Of a stretch of DNA of 64,000 nt, positions 52,952-60,895 are shown one piece after another; the stretch's first letter is position 1, and each line of letters opens with the position of its first letter. Source of the stretch: Clostridia bacterium (GTDB lineage: Bacteria > Bacillota_A > Clostridia > Oscillospirales > CAG-272); contig JAFTLD010000029.1 in the NCBI GenBank assembly GCA_017452945.1, positions 1 through 64,000 of the forward strand, in the 5' to 3' direction. The notes beneath the pieces were generated by a model. That model was not told the origin of the DNA. It did not search any database and was given only the letters and a program-made list of their open reading frames with translations. The position numbers were made by a program, and so were the translations under genes.

Positions 52952-53578
52952 ATGACTGTACTTGAAAGATTTACCCGCGTGGGCATCGTTCCCGTGGTTG
53001 TCATTGACAAGGTTGAGGATGCCGTTCCCTGTGCCAAGGCACTGCTTGCGGGCGGTGTTGACGTCATGGAGATTACCTTCCGTACCGCAGCTGCTCCCGA
53101 TGCTATCAAGGCCGTTTCCGAGGCTTGTCCCGATATGTTGGTCGGCGCAGGTACCGTACTTAATCTTGACCAGTGCAAGCTGGCTTGCGAAATGGGTGCA
53201 AAGTTCATCGTTTCTCCCGGTTTTGACCGTGACGTAGTTGCTTACTGCATCGAAAACGGCATTGCTACCACCCCCGGCTGCGTAACTCCCACAGAAATCA
53301 CAGCTGCCGTCAATATGGGGCTCAAGGTCATCAAGTTCTTCCCTGCCAATATTTACGGTGGTTTGAACGCAATGAAGAATTTGTCCGCTCCTTTTGTTGG
53401 CATTAAGTTCCTGCCCACGGGCGGCATCAACACCGCGAACGTGCGCGAGTACATCGATGCTCCCTTTATTCATGCTGTGGGCGGTTCCTGGATCTGCCCC
53501 CGTGCTGACATAGCTGCAGGCAATTGGGAAAAGATCACCGCGCTGTGCAAAGAAGCACGCGCAGCAGCGTTTGACTAA
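52952..53578 (+). CDS. eda: 2-keto-3-deoxy-6-phosphogluconate aldolase
   Basis: 208-residue class I aldolase. The Schiff-base lysine is in VIKFFPANIYGG (Lys128), the catalytic Glu in GVDVMEITFRT (Glu40), and GAGTVLNLDQ and LPTGGINTANV bind the phosphate. It splits KDPG into pyruvate and glyceraldehyde 3-phosphate. Ribosome site AAGGAGG, 12 bp after uxuB. Confidence 0.96.
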   Translation: MTVLERFTRVGIVPVVVIDKVEDAVPCAKALLAGGVDVMEITFRTAAAPDAIKAVSEACPDMLVGAGTVLNLDQCKLACEMGAKFIVSPGFDRDVVAYCIENGIATTPGCVTPTEITAAVNMGLKVIKFFPANIYGGLNAMKNLSAPFVGIKFLPTGGINTANVREYIDAPFIHAVGGSWICPRADIAAGNWEKITALCKEARAAAFD

Positions 53579-53590
53579 TTGGAGGATATT

Positions 53591-54619
53591 ATGGCAAAGA
53601 TTATAACCTTTGGTGAGCTGATGCTCAGACTTCAGCCCAATAATTATGAAAGATTTGTACAAGCCAGCCAGGTAGAATTCACCTTTGGCGGCGGTGAAGC
53701 AAACGTGGCCGTCTCTCTTGCCAATTATGGCATGGATGCTGCGTTTGTGACCAAGCTCCCCGCACATGCCATCGGTCAGGCGGCTGTCAATTCCCTGCGC
53801 AGATACGGCGTGGATACCTCCATGATCGTTCGTGGCGGTGACCGCGTTGGTATCTACTTTAACGAAAAGGGTGCTTCTCAGCGCGGCTCTGTTTGCATTT
53901 ACGACCGAGCAAACTCGGCTATTGCAAAGGCATCTGCAGAGGATTTCGATTGGGACAAGATTTTTGACGGTGCGGATTGGTTCCACTTCACCGGCATTAC
54001 TCCTGCTCTTGGTCAGAACGTAGCTGACATTTGTCTGGATGCCTGCAAGGCGGCAAAGGCGCGTGGTATCAAGATCTCCTGTGACCTCAACTACCGCGGC
54101 AAGCTGTGGACGCGCGCACAGGCAAGAGAGACCATGACCAAGCTTTGCGAGTACGTAGACGTTTGTATTTCCAACGAGGAAGATGCAAAGGACGTTTTCG
54201 GTATCGAGGCTGAGGCAACCGACATTTACGGTGGTACGCTCAACCATGAGGGCTACAAGTCTGTTGCAAAGCAGCTTGCTGACAAATTCGGCTTTGAGAT
54301 GGTTGCCATTACTCTGCGAGAAAGCCACAGCGCAAGCGCAAACGGCTGGAGCGCAATGCTTTACAACGTCGCAGAGGACGCTTACTGCTTCTCCAAGAAG
54401 TACGAGCTGACCATCATTGACCGCGTTGGCGGCGGTGACTCGTTTGGCGGTGGACTCATCTACTCTGTCCTTTCGGGCAAGACTACGCAACAGGCTGTCG
54501 AATTCGCGGTTGCTGCATCCGCACTCAAGCACACCATTGGCGGTGACTACAACATGGTCACGGTTGCTGAGGTAGAAAAGCTTGCAGGCGGCGACGGCTC
54601 GGGCAGAATTCAGAGATAA
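53591..54619 (+). CDS. kdgK: 2-keto-3-deoxygluconate kinase (PfkB family)
   Basis: About 342 residues. N-terminal ITFGELMLRLQPNNYERFVQA and FGGGEANVAVSLANYG are typical of sugar kinases of the KdgK type; DRVGGGDSFGGGLIYSVL holds the anion hole and catalytic Asp. It phosphorylates KDG to KDPG, the substrate of Eda. The ATG at 53591 follows GGAGG, so the reading frame start at 53579 is not used. With the four genes before it, the operon makes a complete D-glucuronate to pyruvate and triose phosphate route. No transporter is in the operon. Confidence 0.93.
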   Translation: MAKIITFGELMLRLQPNNYERFVQASQVEFTFGGGEANVAVSLANYGMDAAFVTKLPAHAIGQAAVNSLRRYGVDTSMIVRGGDRVGIYFNEKGASQRGSVCIYDRANSAIAKASAEDFDWDKIFDGADWFHFTGITPALGQNVADICLDACKAAKARGIKISCDLNYRGKLWTRAQARETMTKLCEYVDVCISNEEDAKDVFGIEAEATDIYGGTLNHEGYKSVAKQLADKFGFEMVAITLRESHSASANGWSAMLYNVAEDAYCFSKKYELTIIDRVGGGDSFGGGLIYSVLSGKTTQQAVEFAVAASALKHTIGGDYNMVTVAEVEKLAGGDGSGRIQR

Positions 54620-54631
54620 GAAACAATATAC

Positions 54632-54662
54632 GAAAAAACCCACCGGACTTAACCGGTGGGTT
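54632..54662 (-). terminator. Terminator of the LRR anti-sigma-like gene, overlapping its stop codon
   Basis: AACCCACCGG and CCGGTGGGTT, 6-nt loop, followed on the minus strand by six T residues. The stem contains the last codons and stop of the minus-strand gene. On the plus strand no T-run follows, so kdgK transcripts may be trimmed here or read on. Confidence 0.85.
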
Positions 54663-56055
54663 CATTTGTGCCAACAGACGCATTCAAATCGTAATATTCA
54701 TACGAAAACTCACCTGCATATGCAGATATCTCTCCGTCATTACAGTATATCGTACCTGAAATACTTGAGAAACTTGTTTCATTCTTATCGATCATAAGAA
54801 ATTCATCTATTGTTCCAGCAAAATATACCTCAATATCCAGTCCCATTATGATGCTGACACCAATCGTTTTGACGTATGAAGAAAAAGTAAAGGTCTTCAG
54901 CTTATCATTAAAGTAAAAAGATGCTGCGCCAATCTCTTCAACGTATGGTGGAATAATGACATTGTCAAGTGCCGTTTCAGCAAACGAATATTCTCCAATC
55001 GTTTTCAAGCTATACGGCAAATCTATTTCTTTTAGCTCAAAACAGCCATGGAAACAAGAATCACCTATCTCACGCAAGTTGTCACCGAAGGTTACTTCAG
55101 ACAAAACATTGCAGGCGTAAAACACGCTATCTCCCAACACCTCAAGGCTGTCCGGTAACACAACTGATTTCAAAGAACGACAACCTTGAAATGCAAGATT
55201 TTCAATGACAACAATTCCTTCAGAAACAACCACTTCTTCCAAAATATGTTGCATGTCATATGTCTCTTGAAATGCCCCATTTTTTATGCTTGTCACAGGA
55301 ATCCCTTGTACTTCGGAGGGGATTACCAAATTCCGTTGTCTCTTATTTCGAGATTCCCAACCAATAGCAGAGCAAAATTCCCCCGATTCATCTACCCAAT
55401 ACTGCACACCATTATCAATAATAATCCGCTCTGTATCTTCTGGTTCGGTAAGATGTTCTACACCGGGATCAGTATTAGTTTCTGGCTCTGTTTCCATCCC
55501 TGTATCAGATTCCGTTTCAGTTTCGCTTTCGGTCTCACCTATGATCGCATCAATCTCATCCTTGTGCTTCATATAATACTCATAAAGTCTTTCAAGAAAT
55601 TCGCCAAGGTCTTGCATGCTCTCTACTACCAAGCCGTCGCTTTGCATGGATTGCAGCTTATCGATGACCGAGTCAGCCGTTCCTGCGCCAAGGGCTGAGA
55701 ACAGCTTTTCTGTGATCTCCCATTCGATCCAATTGATCTGCAGTTTGGTGTGCGTGGGTGAGGTAGGATCTTCGGGATTACCGACTTGCTGATCCAACGG
55801 GAAGATGACTTTGTCAATCACCTGACTGCTCCACTCCTGTACAGGATCTGCGCTAAGAATGACAAGCGAAAGCGGCAGAGATACGACCAATAAGCAAAAC
55901 GCCAAGGCAAGGCACGCAGCGCTTATCAGCAGCGTGCGGATCCTCTTATGTCGTCTGGCTTTCAGAATGCCCAGCTTGGTTTCATATTGCACGTACTCAA
56001 TGATATACTTTTGATCAATGGAGGAAATGGCATCAATCATACGGTCATTGGTCAT
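54649..56055 (-). CDS. ECF-linked single-pass membrane protein with BspA-type LRR ectodomain (likely anti-sigma/sensor)
   Basis: 468 residues. A cytoplasmic N-terminus (about 1-40) rich in charged residues is followed by a membrane helix (about 41-68, ISAACLALAFCLLVVSLPLSLVIL). Next come an acidic T/E/D linker (about 175-200) and four to six BspA/LRR_5 repeats (about 230-440), for example LKSVVLPDSLEVLGDSVFYAC and LKEIDLPYSLKTIGEYSF. It overlaps the sigma gene by 4 bp (ATGA). The N-terminal part has the topology of the partner at 28495 but a different ectodomain. Repression of the sigma factor is inferred from gene order, not from a known domain. Confidence 0.72.
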   Translation of the reverse strand: MTNDRMIDAISSIDQKYIIEYVQYETKLGILKARRHKRIRTLLISAACLALAFCLLVVSLPLSLVILSADPVQEWSSQVIDKVIFPLDQQVGNPEDPTSPTHTKLQINWIEWEITEKLFSALGAGTADSVIDKLQSMQSDGLVVESMQDLGEFLERLYEYYMKHKDEIDAIIGETESETETESDTGMETEPETNTDPGVEHLTEPEDTERIIIDNGVQYWVDESGEFCSAIGWESRNKRQRNLVIPSEVQGIPVTSIKNGAFQETYDMQHILEEVVVSEGIVVIENLAFQGCRSLKSVVLPDSLEVLGDSVFYACNVLSEVTFGDNLREIGDSCFHGCFELKEIDLPYSLKTIGEYSFAETALDNVIIPPYVEEIGAASFYFNDKLKTFTFSSYVKTIGVSIIMGLDIEVYFAGTIDEFLMIDKNETSFSSISGTIYCNDGEISAYAGEFSYEYYDLNASVGTNEPTG

Positions 56056-56627
56056 AACAAAATGCCCTCCTTTGCCAGTTTTTCGCGAAGAGATTGCTTG
56101 ATAAAGACGATCTGCTTATTGATCTTAGAACGGCTGACACCCAATTCGTCTGCAATCTCCTCGATCTGCTTACCGAAATAGTATCTGCCAATAAAAATGT
56201 ACCTCTGCTCTTTGTCCAGACTTGACAGGTAGTCGTCTATGATCATGGCAAGCTCGTATGTAAGCTCTGTTTCATGGCAATCTGCCAGTACATCCTGGAG
56301 ATCTGAAAGCGAAACAGCCTGGCAGTGCCCGCCTCTTTTTTGGGCATTCTGCTTGCGGCAAACCATCAGGGCTTGATTTCGCATAATAGAAGCCAAAAAG
56401 GCTTTGAGCAGGTACGGGCGCTCTGGTGGGATGGCATTCCATGTGGCCAGATATGTGTCATTGAGACATTCCTCGCTGTCCTGTAAATCGCGCAAAATAT
56501 TATTGGCCACTTTGAGCAAATATGAGCGATATTTGACATCGGTGTGTTTAATAGCATTTTCATTGCGTTCCCAATACAGCGCAATGATTTCATCGTCACT
56601 GAGAATGCTGACATGTGTACGATTCAT
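56052..56627 (-). CDS. ECF-type RNA polymerase sigma factor
   Basis: 191 residues. Sigma-2 region with IALYWERNENAIKHTDVKYRSYLL and SEECLNDTYLATWNAIPPERPYLL; sigma-4 region with LSSLDKEQRYIFIGRYYFGKQIEEIADELGVSRSKINKQI-type helix-turn-helix. Strong paralogue of the sigma factor at 29847-30443: the YWERNE.AI, EECLNDTY and WNA.PP.RP segments match almost word for word. Start after GGAGACAG. A shared element (56666-56692) stands about 40 bp upstream. Confidence 0.92.
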   Translation of the reverse strand: MNRTHVSILSDDEIIALYWERNENAIKHTDVKYRSYLLKVANNILRDLQDSEECLNDTYLATWNAIPPERPYLLKAFLASIMRNQALMVCRKQNAQKRGGHCQAVSLSDLQDVLADCHETELTYELAMIIDDYLSSLDKEQRYIFIGRYYFGKQIEEIADELGVSRSKINKQIVFIKQSLREKLAKEGILL

Positions 56628-56665
56628 AACTGTCTCCTTTCTGCATCCTTCACCCTTATAGATGC

Positions 56666-56692
56666 AAATTTTCTCAAAAAGTGTACGATTTT
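56666..56692 (-). promoter_or_regulatory. Candidate ECF autoregulatory element, second copy
   Basis: On the minus strand: AAAATCGTACACTTTTTGAG then AAAATTT, with TTGCATCTATAAG immediately downstream. It shares AAAATC, TACAC, CTTT and AAAATTT, in the same order, with the element before the other ECF gene (30496-30523). Confidence 0.5.
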
Positions 56693-56720
56693 CGAAAAAA
56701 AGTTTTTATTTTTTGTATGA

Positions 56721-56755
56721 AAAAAATCGGCATCGTTATGAAAGCCGATTTTTCA
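56721..56755 (-). terminator. Rho-independent terminator after the fucosidase gene
   Basis: AAAAATCGGC and GCCGATTTTT, 12-nt loop, followed by a run of T residues on the minus strand. It lies directly after the GH29 stop codon and upstream of the ECF sigma promoter region. Confidence 0.85.
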
Positions 56756-56762
56756 TGGTTTA

Positions 56763-57728
56763 TTATTTGCGTTTTCCCACCTCGCGCAGGATTTCAAGCG
56801 CGGGTGTGGGGATACGGCCAAGATAGTCGGGGCCGACGTTGAGCAGGTAGTTGACACCGCGGGCATTCAGGTGTTCTTTGATACGAATGACCTCGTCGGC
56901 ACTCTTCCAGTTGTCATCATAATACTTAAAGCCCCAGGTATCGTTGAGCGTGGTGGGAGATTCCACCAGTACGTTTTCCATGTATTCATCGGGAATCTCG
57001 TTATCGCCCATGGAAACATAGTCACCAAGATCATTGCCGATTCGGCTGTTGAGCAGGCAGTCGGGCTGGATCGATTTAACAAGATCACGAAGCTCCTTTG
57101 ACTGCTCAGGGGTAATTTGATGCGGCGTGTCGCACCAAAGCAGGCACAAGTCACCATATTTGGTCAGAATCTCGCGGATCTGCGGCAGGATCTTGGATCT
57201 GAAGCATTGCTCATAATCCTTGGCATCATCGTCCGGATAGTCCCAGTTGTTTGTCCAATACGTATCGCACACGTTGAGATGCGTGGGGTGATAGCCGCCG
57301 CCGTTGGGCTCATGCCAGTCCAGCTCCTGTGAATAGTAAAGACCAAATTTCAGGCCGTGCTTTTTGCAGGCTGCCGACAGCTCAGCAATCACGTCGCGGC
57401 CAAAGGGCGTGGCATCCACCACGTTATAATTATCATATTCGGACTTGAACATGCAAAAACCGTCGTGATGCTTGCTTGTCACCACCATGTAGTTCATGCC
57501 TGCATCCTTTGCAAGTTTTACCCATTCCTCAGCATCAAAATATATGGGGTTGAAGGCCTTAGCAAGCTGCGCATATTCCTCATTCGGGATGCGGAAATAG
57601 GACTGCGCCCACTCGGCAATCATATCCATGCGCTGCCCTTTGTATTCCCCCGCCAGCAAGGAGTAAAGCCCCCAATGGATCATAAGGCCAAACTCTGCTT
57701 CATTTTTGAACCATTCCTTGTTATTCAT
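56763..57728 (-). CDS. Alpha-L-fucosidase, GH29 family
   Basis: About 321 residues. EAEFGLMIHWGLYSLLAGEY, VTSKHHDGFCMFKSEYDNYNV and LKFGLYYSQELDWHE are GH29 hallmarks; the nucleophile Asp is in LLWCDTP (about Asp200). The C-terminal VNYLLNVGPDYLGRIP is also conserved. It has no signal peptide, so it probably acts in the cytoplasm on imported fucosylated oligosaccharides. It is short for the family: the usual C-terminal beta-sandwich is missing. Start ATG at 57728 after GGGGAG; an ATG at 57746 overlaps the preceding stop (ATGA) and is possible. Confidence 0.9.
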   Translation of the reverse strand: MNNKEWFKNEAEFGLMIHWGLYSLLAGEYKGQRMDMIAEWAQSYFRIPNEEYAQLAKAFNPIYFDAEEWVKLAKDAGMNYMVVTSKHHDGFCMFKSEYDNYNVVDATPFGRDVIAELSAACKKHGLKFGLYYSQELDWHEPNGGGYHPTHLNVCDTYWTNNWDYPDDDAKDYEQCFRSKILPQIREILTKYGDLCLLWCDTPHQITPEQSKELRDLVKSIQPDCLLNSRIGNDLGDYVSMGDNEIPDEYMENVLVESPTTLNDTWGFKYYDDNWKSADEVIRIKEHLNARGVNYLLNVGPDYLGRIPTPALEILREVGKRK

Positions 57729-57742
57729 TCCGTTCTCCCCGT

Positions 57743-58309
57743 TCATTCTCTGTAAGCATAGAATTTTTCACAATATAACTCCACAACCGTATCGGGATCA
57801 CTCGCCATACACACAACAACGTAGGAATCTCCATACTCGGAAAGCTGCAACGCTGTTTCCAATCTTGAAGGATACACAACCGTTCCATCCGTATTTCTAT
57901 GGATCGTGTACCTTTTTCCATCCTGAAAGTACACTGTATCATATCCTCCGCTAAAAGGTGTACGAGGGCCATCAAAGATCACGTGCTTATCAAATTTCGC
58001 ATGTGAAATCAGGATGTCCTCATGACGGATATCATTCACACCCTTTATCATACCGACAAACGTTCTGATCAGTTTATAGGCAACGTAGCCGACGATCCCT
58101 ATCAGCGCAAGTCCCAGTACAATATGCATGGGCGAGCGTTCAACGCCCTCGGCTGCGATCCCCTTGAATAGCATGGACATGCCAAATCCAAAAGCAACGG
58201 TGGCAATCAGCAAAATCACTCCGCCTAAGATATACGTCGGAGTATTGGATTTTTTGAATTTTTCCAAGATCATCTCTTTAGTAATGATCTCTCTTTTGTC
58301 TTCATGCAT
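57743..58309 (-). CDS. Two-helix membrane protein, paralogue of the preceding gene
   Basis: About 188 residues. Cytoplasmic N-terminus (HEDKREIITKEMILEKF), two membrane helices (about 28-50 and 63-85) and a C-terminal domain with DGPRTPFSGGYDTVYFQDGKRYTI-like strands and a Tyr-rich end (LYCEKFYAYRE). It shares layout and motifs (EKRE, TP-R-F-GSD-YF-GGK) with the gene upstream, so the two arose by duplication. Function unknown. Start at 58309 follows GAGGT, overlapping the previous gene by 8 bp. Co-transcribed with the GH29 gene. Confidence 0.7.
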   Translation of the reverse strand: MHEDKREIITKEMILEKFKKSNTPTYILGGVILLIATVAFGFGMSMLFKGIAAEGVERSPMHIVLGLALIGIVGYVAYKLIRTFVGMIKGVNDIRHEDILISHAKFDKHVIFDGPRTPFSGGYDTVYFQDGKRYTIHRNTDGTVVYPSRLETALQLSEYGDSYVVVCMASDPDTVVELYCEKFYAYRE

Positions 58310-58868
58310 CGCATACCTCAGTATTTTTATACACAAAAATTTTCTCCGCGTACAGATCAATCACATCATTCGGCTTATCCGGAAAAACGACCACCCAAAA
58401 CATATCTCCCTCTGCGGTAAATTTCAACGTATCAAGCAATCTCTCGGAATAGTCATTGTGTCGCTTATAATGCTTGATCGTATGCTTCTTTCCTCCGGTA
58501 AAATATATGGCATCGCTGCCATAGGAAAACAACGTACGAGGCGTATCATATTCCACATGCCGTAAAAACTCAACGCGCTCCACCAAGAATTCGCCTGCAC
58601 GAAGGCTTCTGATGCATTTGACGTATCGGACGATGATTATGACCGCATACACTACCGTCGCGAGCAATAAGCACACGTTAAGTACCCAATATAGTATATC
58701 GCTTCCTGTTTGGAGCATTACATCCTTACCCAAACACAATACAATGGCAATCAGCGGAATAAACAACGTCAATCCTATGACAGTTCCCAATAACTTTTTG
58801 CCATATCTGTCGGTCAATTTATTGATTATCATCGCATTATTGACGAGTTCCCTTTTCTCTTCATACAT
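58302..58868 (-). CDS. Two-helix membrane protein of unknown function
   Basis: 188 residues. N-terminal YEEKRELVNNAMIINKL, two hydrophobic segments (about 24-48 and 58-82), then a soluble part with EYDTPRTLFSYGSDAIYFTGGKKHTI and the end LYAEKIFVYKN. No known domain recognised by eye. Paralogue of the following gene. Ribosome site GGAGGT. It is the first gene of a three-gene unit from a consensus promoter. Confidence 0.7.
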   Translation of the reverse strand: MYEEKRELVNNAMIINKLTDRYGKKLLGTVIGLTLFIPLIAIVLCLGKDVMLQTGSDILYWVLNVCLLLATVVYAVIIIVRYVKCIRSLRAGEFLVERVEFLRHVEYDTPRTLFSYGSDAIYFTGGKKHTIKHYKRHNDYSERLLDTLKFTAEGDMFWVVVFPDKPNDVIDLYAEKIFVYKNTEVCDA

Positions 58869-58898
58869 CTTTGTTTACCTCCATACACCGGTACACTT

Positions 58899-58927
58899 AT
58901 TATAACAAAATTATCAAGCTCTGTCAA
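58899..58927 (-). promoter_or_regulatory. Consensus sigma-A promoter of the fucosidase unit
   Basis: On the minus strand TTGACA (58927-58922) and TATAAT (58904-58899), 17-bp spacer, about 30 bp before the start at 58868. Confidence 0.9.
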
Positions 58928-58938
58928 TCAAATTATAT

Positions 58939-58970
58939 AAGAAAAGCAAGCCTTACGACTTGCTTTTCTT
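58939..58970 (-). terminator. Terminator overlapping the end of the YwaF-like gene
   Basis: AAGAAAAGCAAG and CTTGCTTTTCTT, a 12-bp perfect stem with an 8-nt loop that contains the stop codon at 58953-58955. The last five residues (KKSKS) are encoded by one stem arm. An AT-rich tail follows on the minus strand, just before the next promoter. Confidence 0.75.
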
Positions 58971-59726
58971 TCTTGTTATCAGATAGTATCCTCCATAAAA
59001 GGCTACTATGTAAATCAAAAACAGTACGACAACACCAATCGGATACAGCACGGGACTACCGCTCAAAAGATTATACAGAATATCGTAAGGCGTGCCGTCA
59101 CTCTGCATTAAGAACATGTAGTTGTAATCCGTGAGAATGTTGACCGCGTAAGCAAGCACACAGCACACTCCAAGAATCGAAAATGTAATGCCGATATTCT
59201 TCTTTTTCATGCTGGTCATGCCGGATATCGCGATATACAGTGATCCAAAGCCCGAAATACAATGCGTGATACCGGAGCAGACGTTGACGTAATAGAAAAC
59301 GGGGTATGCATTATAATTTTGCGCTGCACCGTAAGTGCCTGCAAGCGCTCCCAGCAAGCCAAAGATCAGCACGAAATCAAGCGATGCTTCTTTGAGTCTA
59401 CCCTTGGAAAATGCGGCAAGCGGCAGCGTGATCAGCTGAATGCTGCACAAAAACAGCGGCAAGTTTCTCAAAAGAGATTCCAGGGGATCGTCCGCCTGCA
59501 TGCAGCCGAGCACGATCTTGATTATCTCGATCCCGTCGATCAGGATCGCTGCCCAGATCAGCGGCACGTTTTTATTCTTTTCGTGGTGCTTGCGATAATG
59601 CAGACCGATCCAAACAGCCAAAGCTGCCATAATCAGAACCAAAAACGTCACAAAGGTCAAATGCTGCCAGGAATATGCACCCGACGGTTGAGCTGTGAGT
59701 TCGCCAAAGCCTAAATACTGTTTCAT
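58953..59726 (-). CDS. YwaF-like (TMEM164-type) multi-pass membrane protein
   Basis: 257 residues with about seven hydrophobic helices. LPLFLCSIQLITLPLAAF (about 89-106) and ISHC/THCISGFGSLYIAIS-like segments resemble the TIGR02206/YwaF family of membrane proteins, whose function in bacteria is unknown. The basic C-terminal end (RKKSKS) faces the cytoplasm. Ribosome site AGAGGGCGG; a TATAAT box lies at 59754-59759 but without a clear -35. Single gene between two terminators. Confidence 0.6.
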   Translation of the reverse strand: MKQYLGFGELTAQPSGAYSWQHLTFVTFLVLIMAALAVWIGLHYRKHHEKNKNVPLIWAAILIDGIEIIKIVLGCMQADDPLESLLRNLPLFLCSIQLITLPLAAFSKGRLKEASLDFVLIFGLLGALAGTYGAAQNYNAYPVFYYVNVCSGITHCISGFGSLYIAISGMTSMKKKNIGITFSILGVCCVLAYAVNILTDYNYMFLMQSDGTPYDILYNLLSGSPVLYPIGVVVLFLIYIVAFYGGYYLITRKKSKS

Positions 59727-59827
59727 AAACCGCCCTCTGATGTTATTTTCTCCATTATAACAGAATCCAGTCGAAAACAGTTGACTTTTACGAAAATTTA
59801 AGATATTAAGATTTATGCAAGTACGAT

Positions 59828-60724
59828 TTATTCTTGCGGTATAATCTCTCCGGTAAACGCATCGATCTCAATCACATCGAGTGTGGAATAATGATCTCCT
59901 TCCACCAGCCAAGAAAGCGCGATGAGATAATTCCCCGTTTCACAGTATTTGGGAATCAGCGCAAATTGATATCCGGTTTCGGCATCCACGTCCCCGCTTT
60001 TAATGTCCCAATAATCTTCTGCGATCTTCAACGCCTTGCTTTTGGTAATCGTTTTCTGCCAAGGAGCTTCAAAGGCTAAGTATTCTACAAGGTCTTTACA
60101 GGTTTGGGCAAGACATGCCTTGTATTCCTGTTCATCGACCTCGCGCTCACCAATATAGAAAACAGCGTCGTTCTGCTCATTCGCTTCTATGACCGTAAAA
60201 ACGGATTCTTCTATCATCTCCGATCCCTCAAACCTGAGCTTGGATGCACCGTAGGTGAGTCCACCGTCCTTAGTTTGATACCAGAAATAGGTTCCGTCGG
60301 TACGTAGACTACTGAAATTACGGAAAGAAAAGGTGTAGGCATAGACCTTGCCGTCAAAATAATGAAGCACCACGCAGTCCCCAAGCGAAGATTGGATGAC
60401 GTATTCACAAATGCCGTCCATATCCAGATCAATGATCGCCTTTTGGTCAACGAGAGAATCTTCCATTTTTTTCAAAAGCCCCGGTAACAGACAATCCTTG
60501 AGTTCGATTTCACCCTGATATTCACTGTTGACACGGATCTTTCCCTTTACGGCAGCGTCATACATTTCAAGGGCAATTTCCGCTTCTGTCGGCTCTTGCT
60601 GGGTGCTTTCGAAAATCTCAGCTTCCGTGGACGTATGTTCATTATTTTCAGATGAATTTGGCGTACAGCCAAGCATCGTTATGATCAGTAAAATGCAAAT
60701 CGTTAAGGCAAAAGTTCTTCTCAT
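59828..60724 (-). CDS. Secreted lipoprotein of unknown function
   Basis: About 298 residues. Signal ending in TMLGC (Cys20), an S/T/E/Q-rich linker (about 22-50), then a globular part. AIIDLDMDGICEYVIQSSLGDCVVLHYFDGKVYAY (quoted only in part: DLDMDGICEYVI) recalls the VCBS/FG-GAP-like calcium-binding repeats in secreted proteins. No catalytic motif recognised. Start at 60724 after GGAGG; the ATG six bases upstream abuts that site. Monocistronic. Confidence 0.7.
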   Translation of the reverse strand: MRRTFALTICILLIITMLGCTPNSSENNEHTSTEAEIFESTQQEPTEAEIALEMYDAAVKGKIRVNSEYQGEIELKDCLLPGLLKKMEDSLVDQKAIIDLDMDGICEYVIQSSLGDCVVLHYFDGKVYAYTFSFRNFSSLRTDGTYFWYQTKDGGLTYGASKLRFEGSEMIEESVFTVIEANEQNDAVFYIGEREVDEQEYKACLAQTCKDLVEYLAFEAPWQKTITKSKALKIAEDYWDIKSGDVDAETGYQFALIPKYCETGNYLIALSWLVEGDHYSTLDVIEIDAFTGEIIPQE

Positions 60725-60752
60725 GCACATCCTCCAAAACGCTTATAAGCAT

Positions 60753-60781
60753 ATTATAACCGCTACAGAACACCTTGTCAA
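60753..60781 (-). promoter_or_regulatory. Consensus sigma-A promoter of the lipoprotein gene
   Basis: On the minus strand TTGACA (60781-60776) and TATAAT (60758-60753), 17-bp spacer, 29 bp before the start codon. Confidence 0.9.
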
Positions 60782-60845
60782 TAAGGTGGGGGAAAGATTT
60801 TTTCTACGGTCAATTTTTATCATAAAGTGGGGAAAACAGAATATT

Positions 60846-60889
60846 AGCCCGATGGCGCACCTGTTTTGTTACAGATGCGCCATCGGGCT
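60846..60889 (-). terminator. Hairpin terminator after apbE
   Basis: A perfect 14-bp stem (AGCCCGATGGCGCA with TGCGCCATCGGGCT, 16-nt loop) just after the apbE stop. The T-run is weak, so efficiency is uncertain. Confidence 0.7.
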
Positions 60890-60895
60890 GATTCT

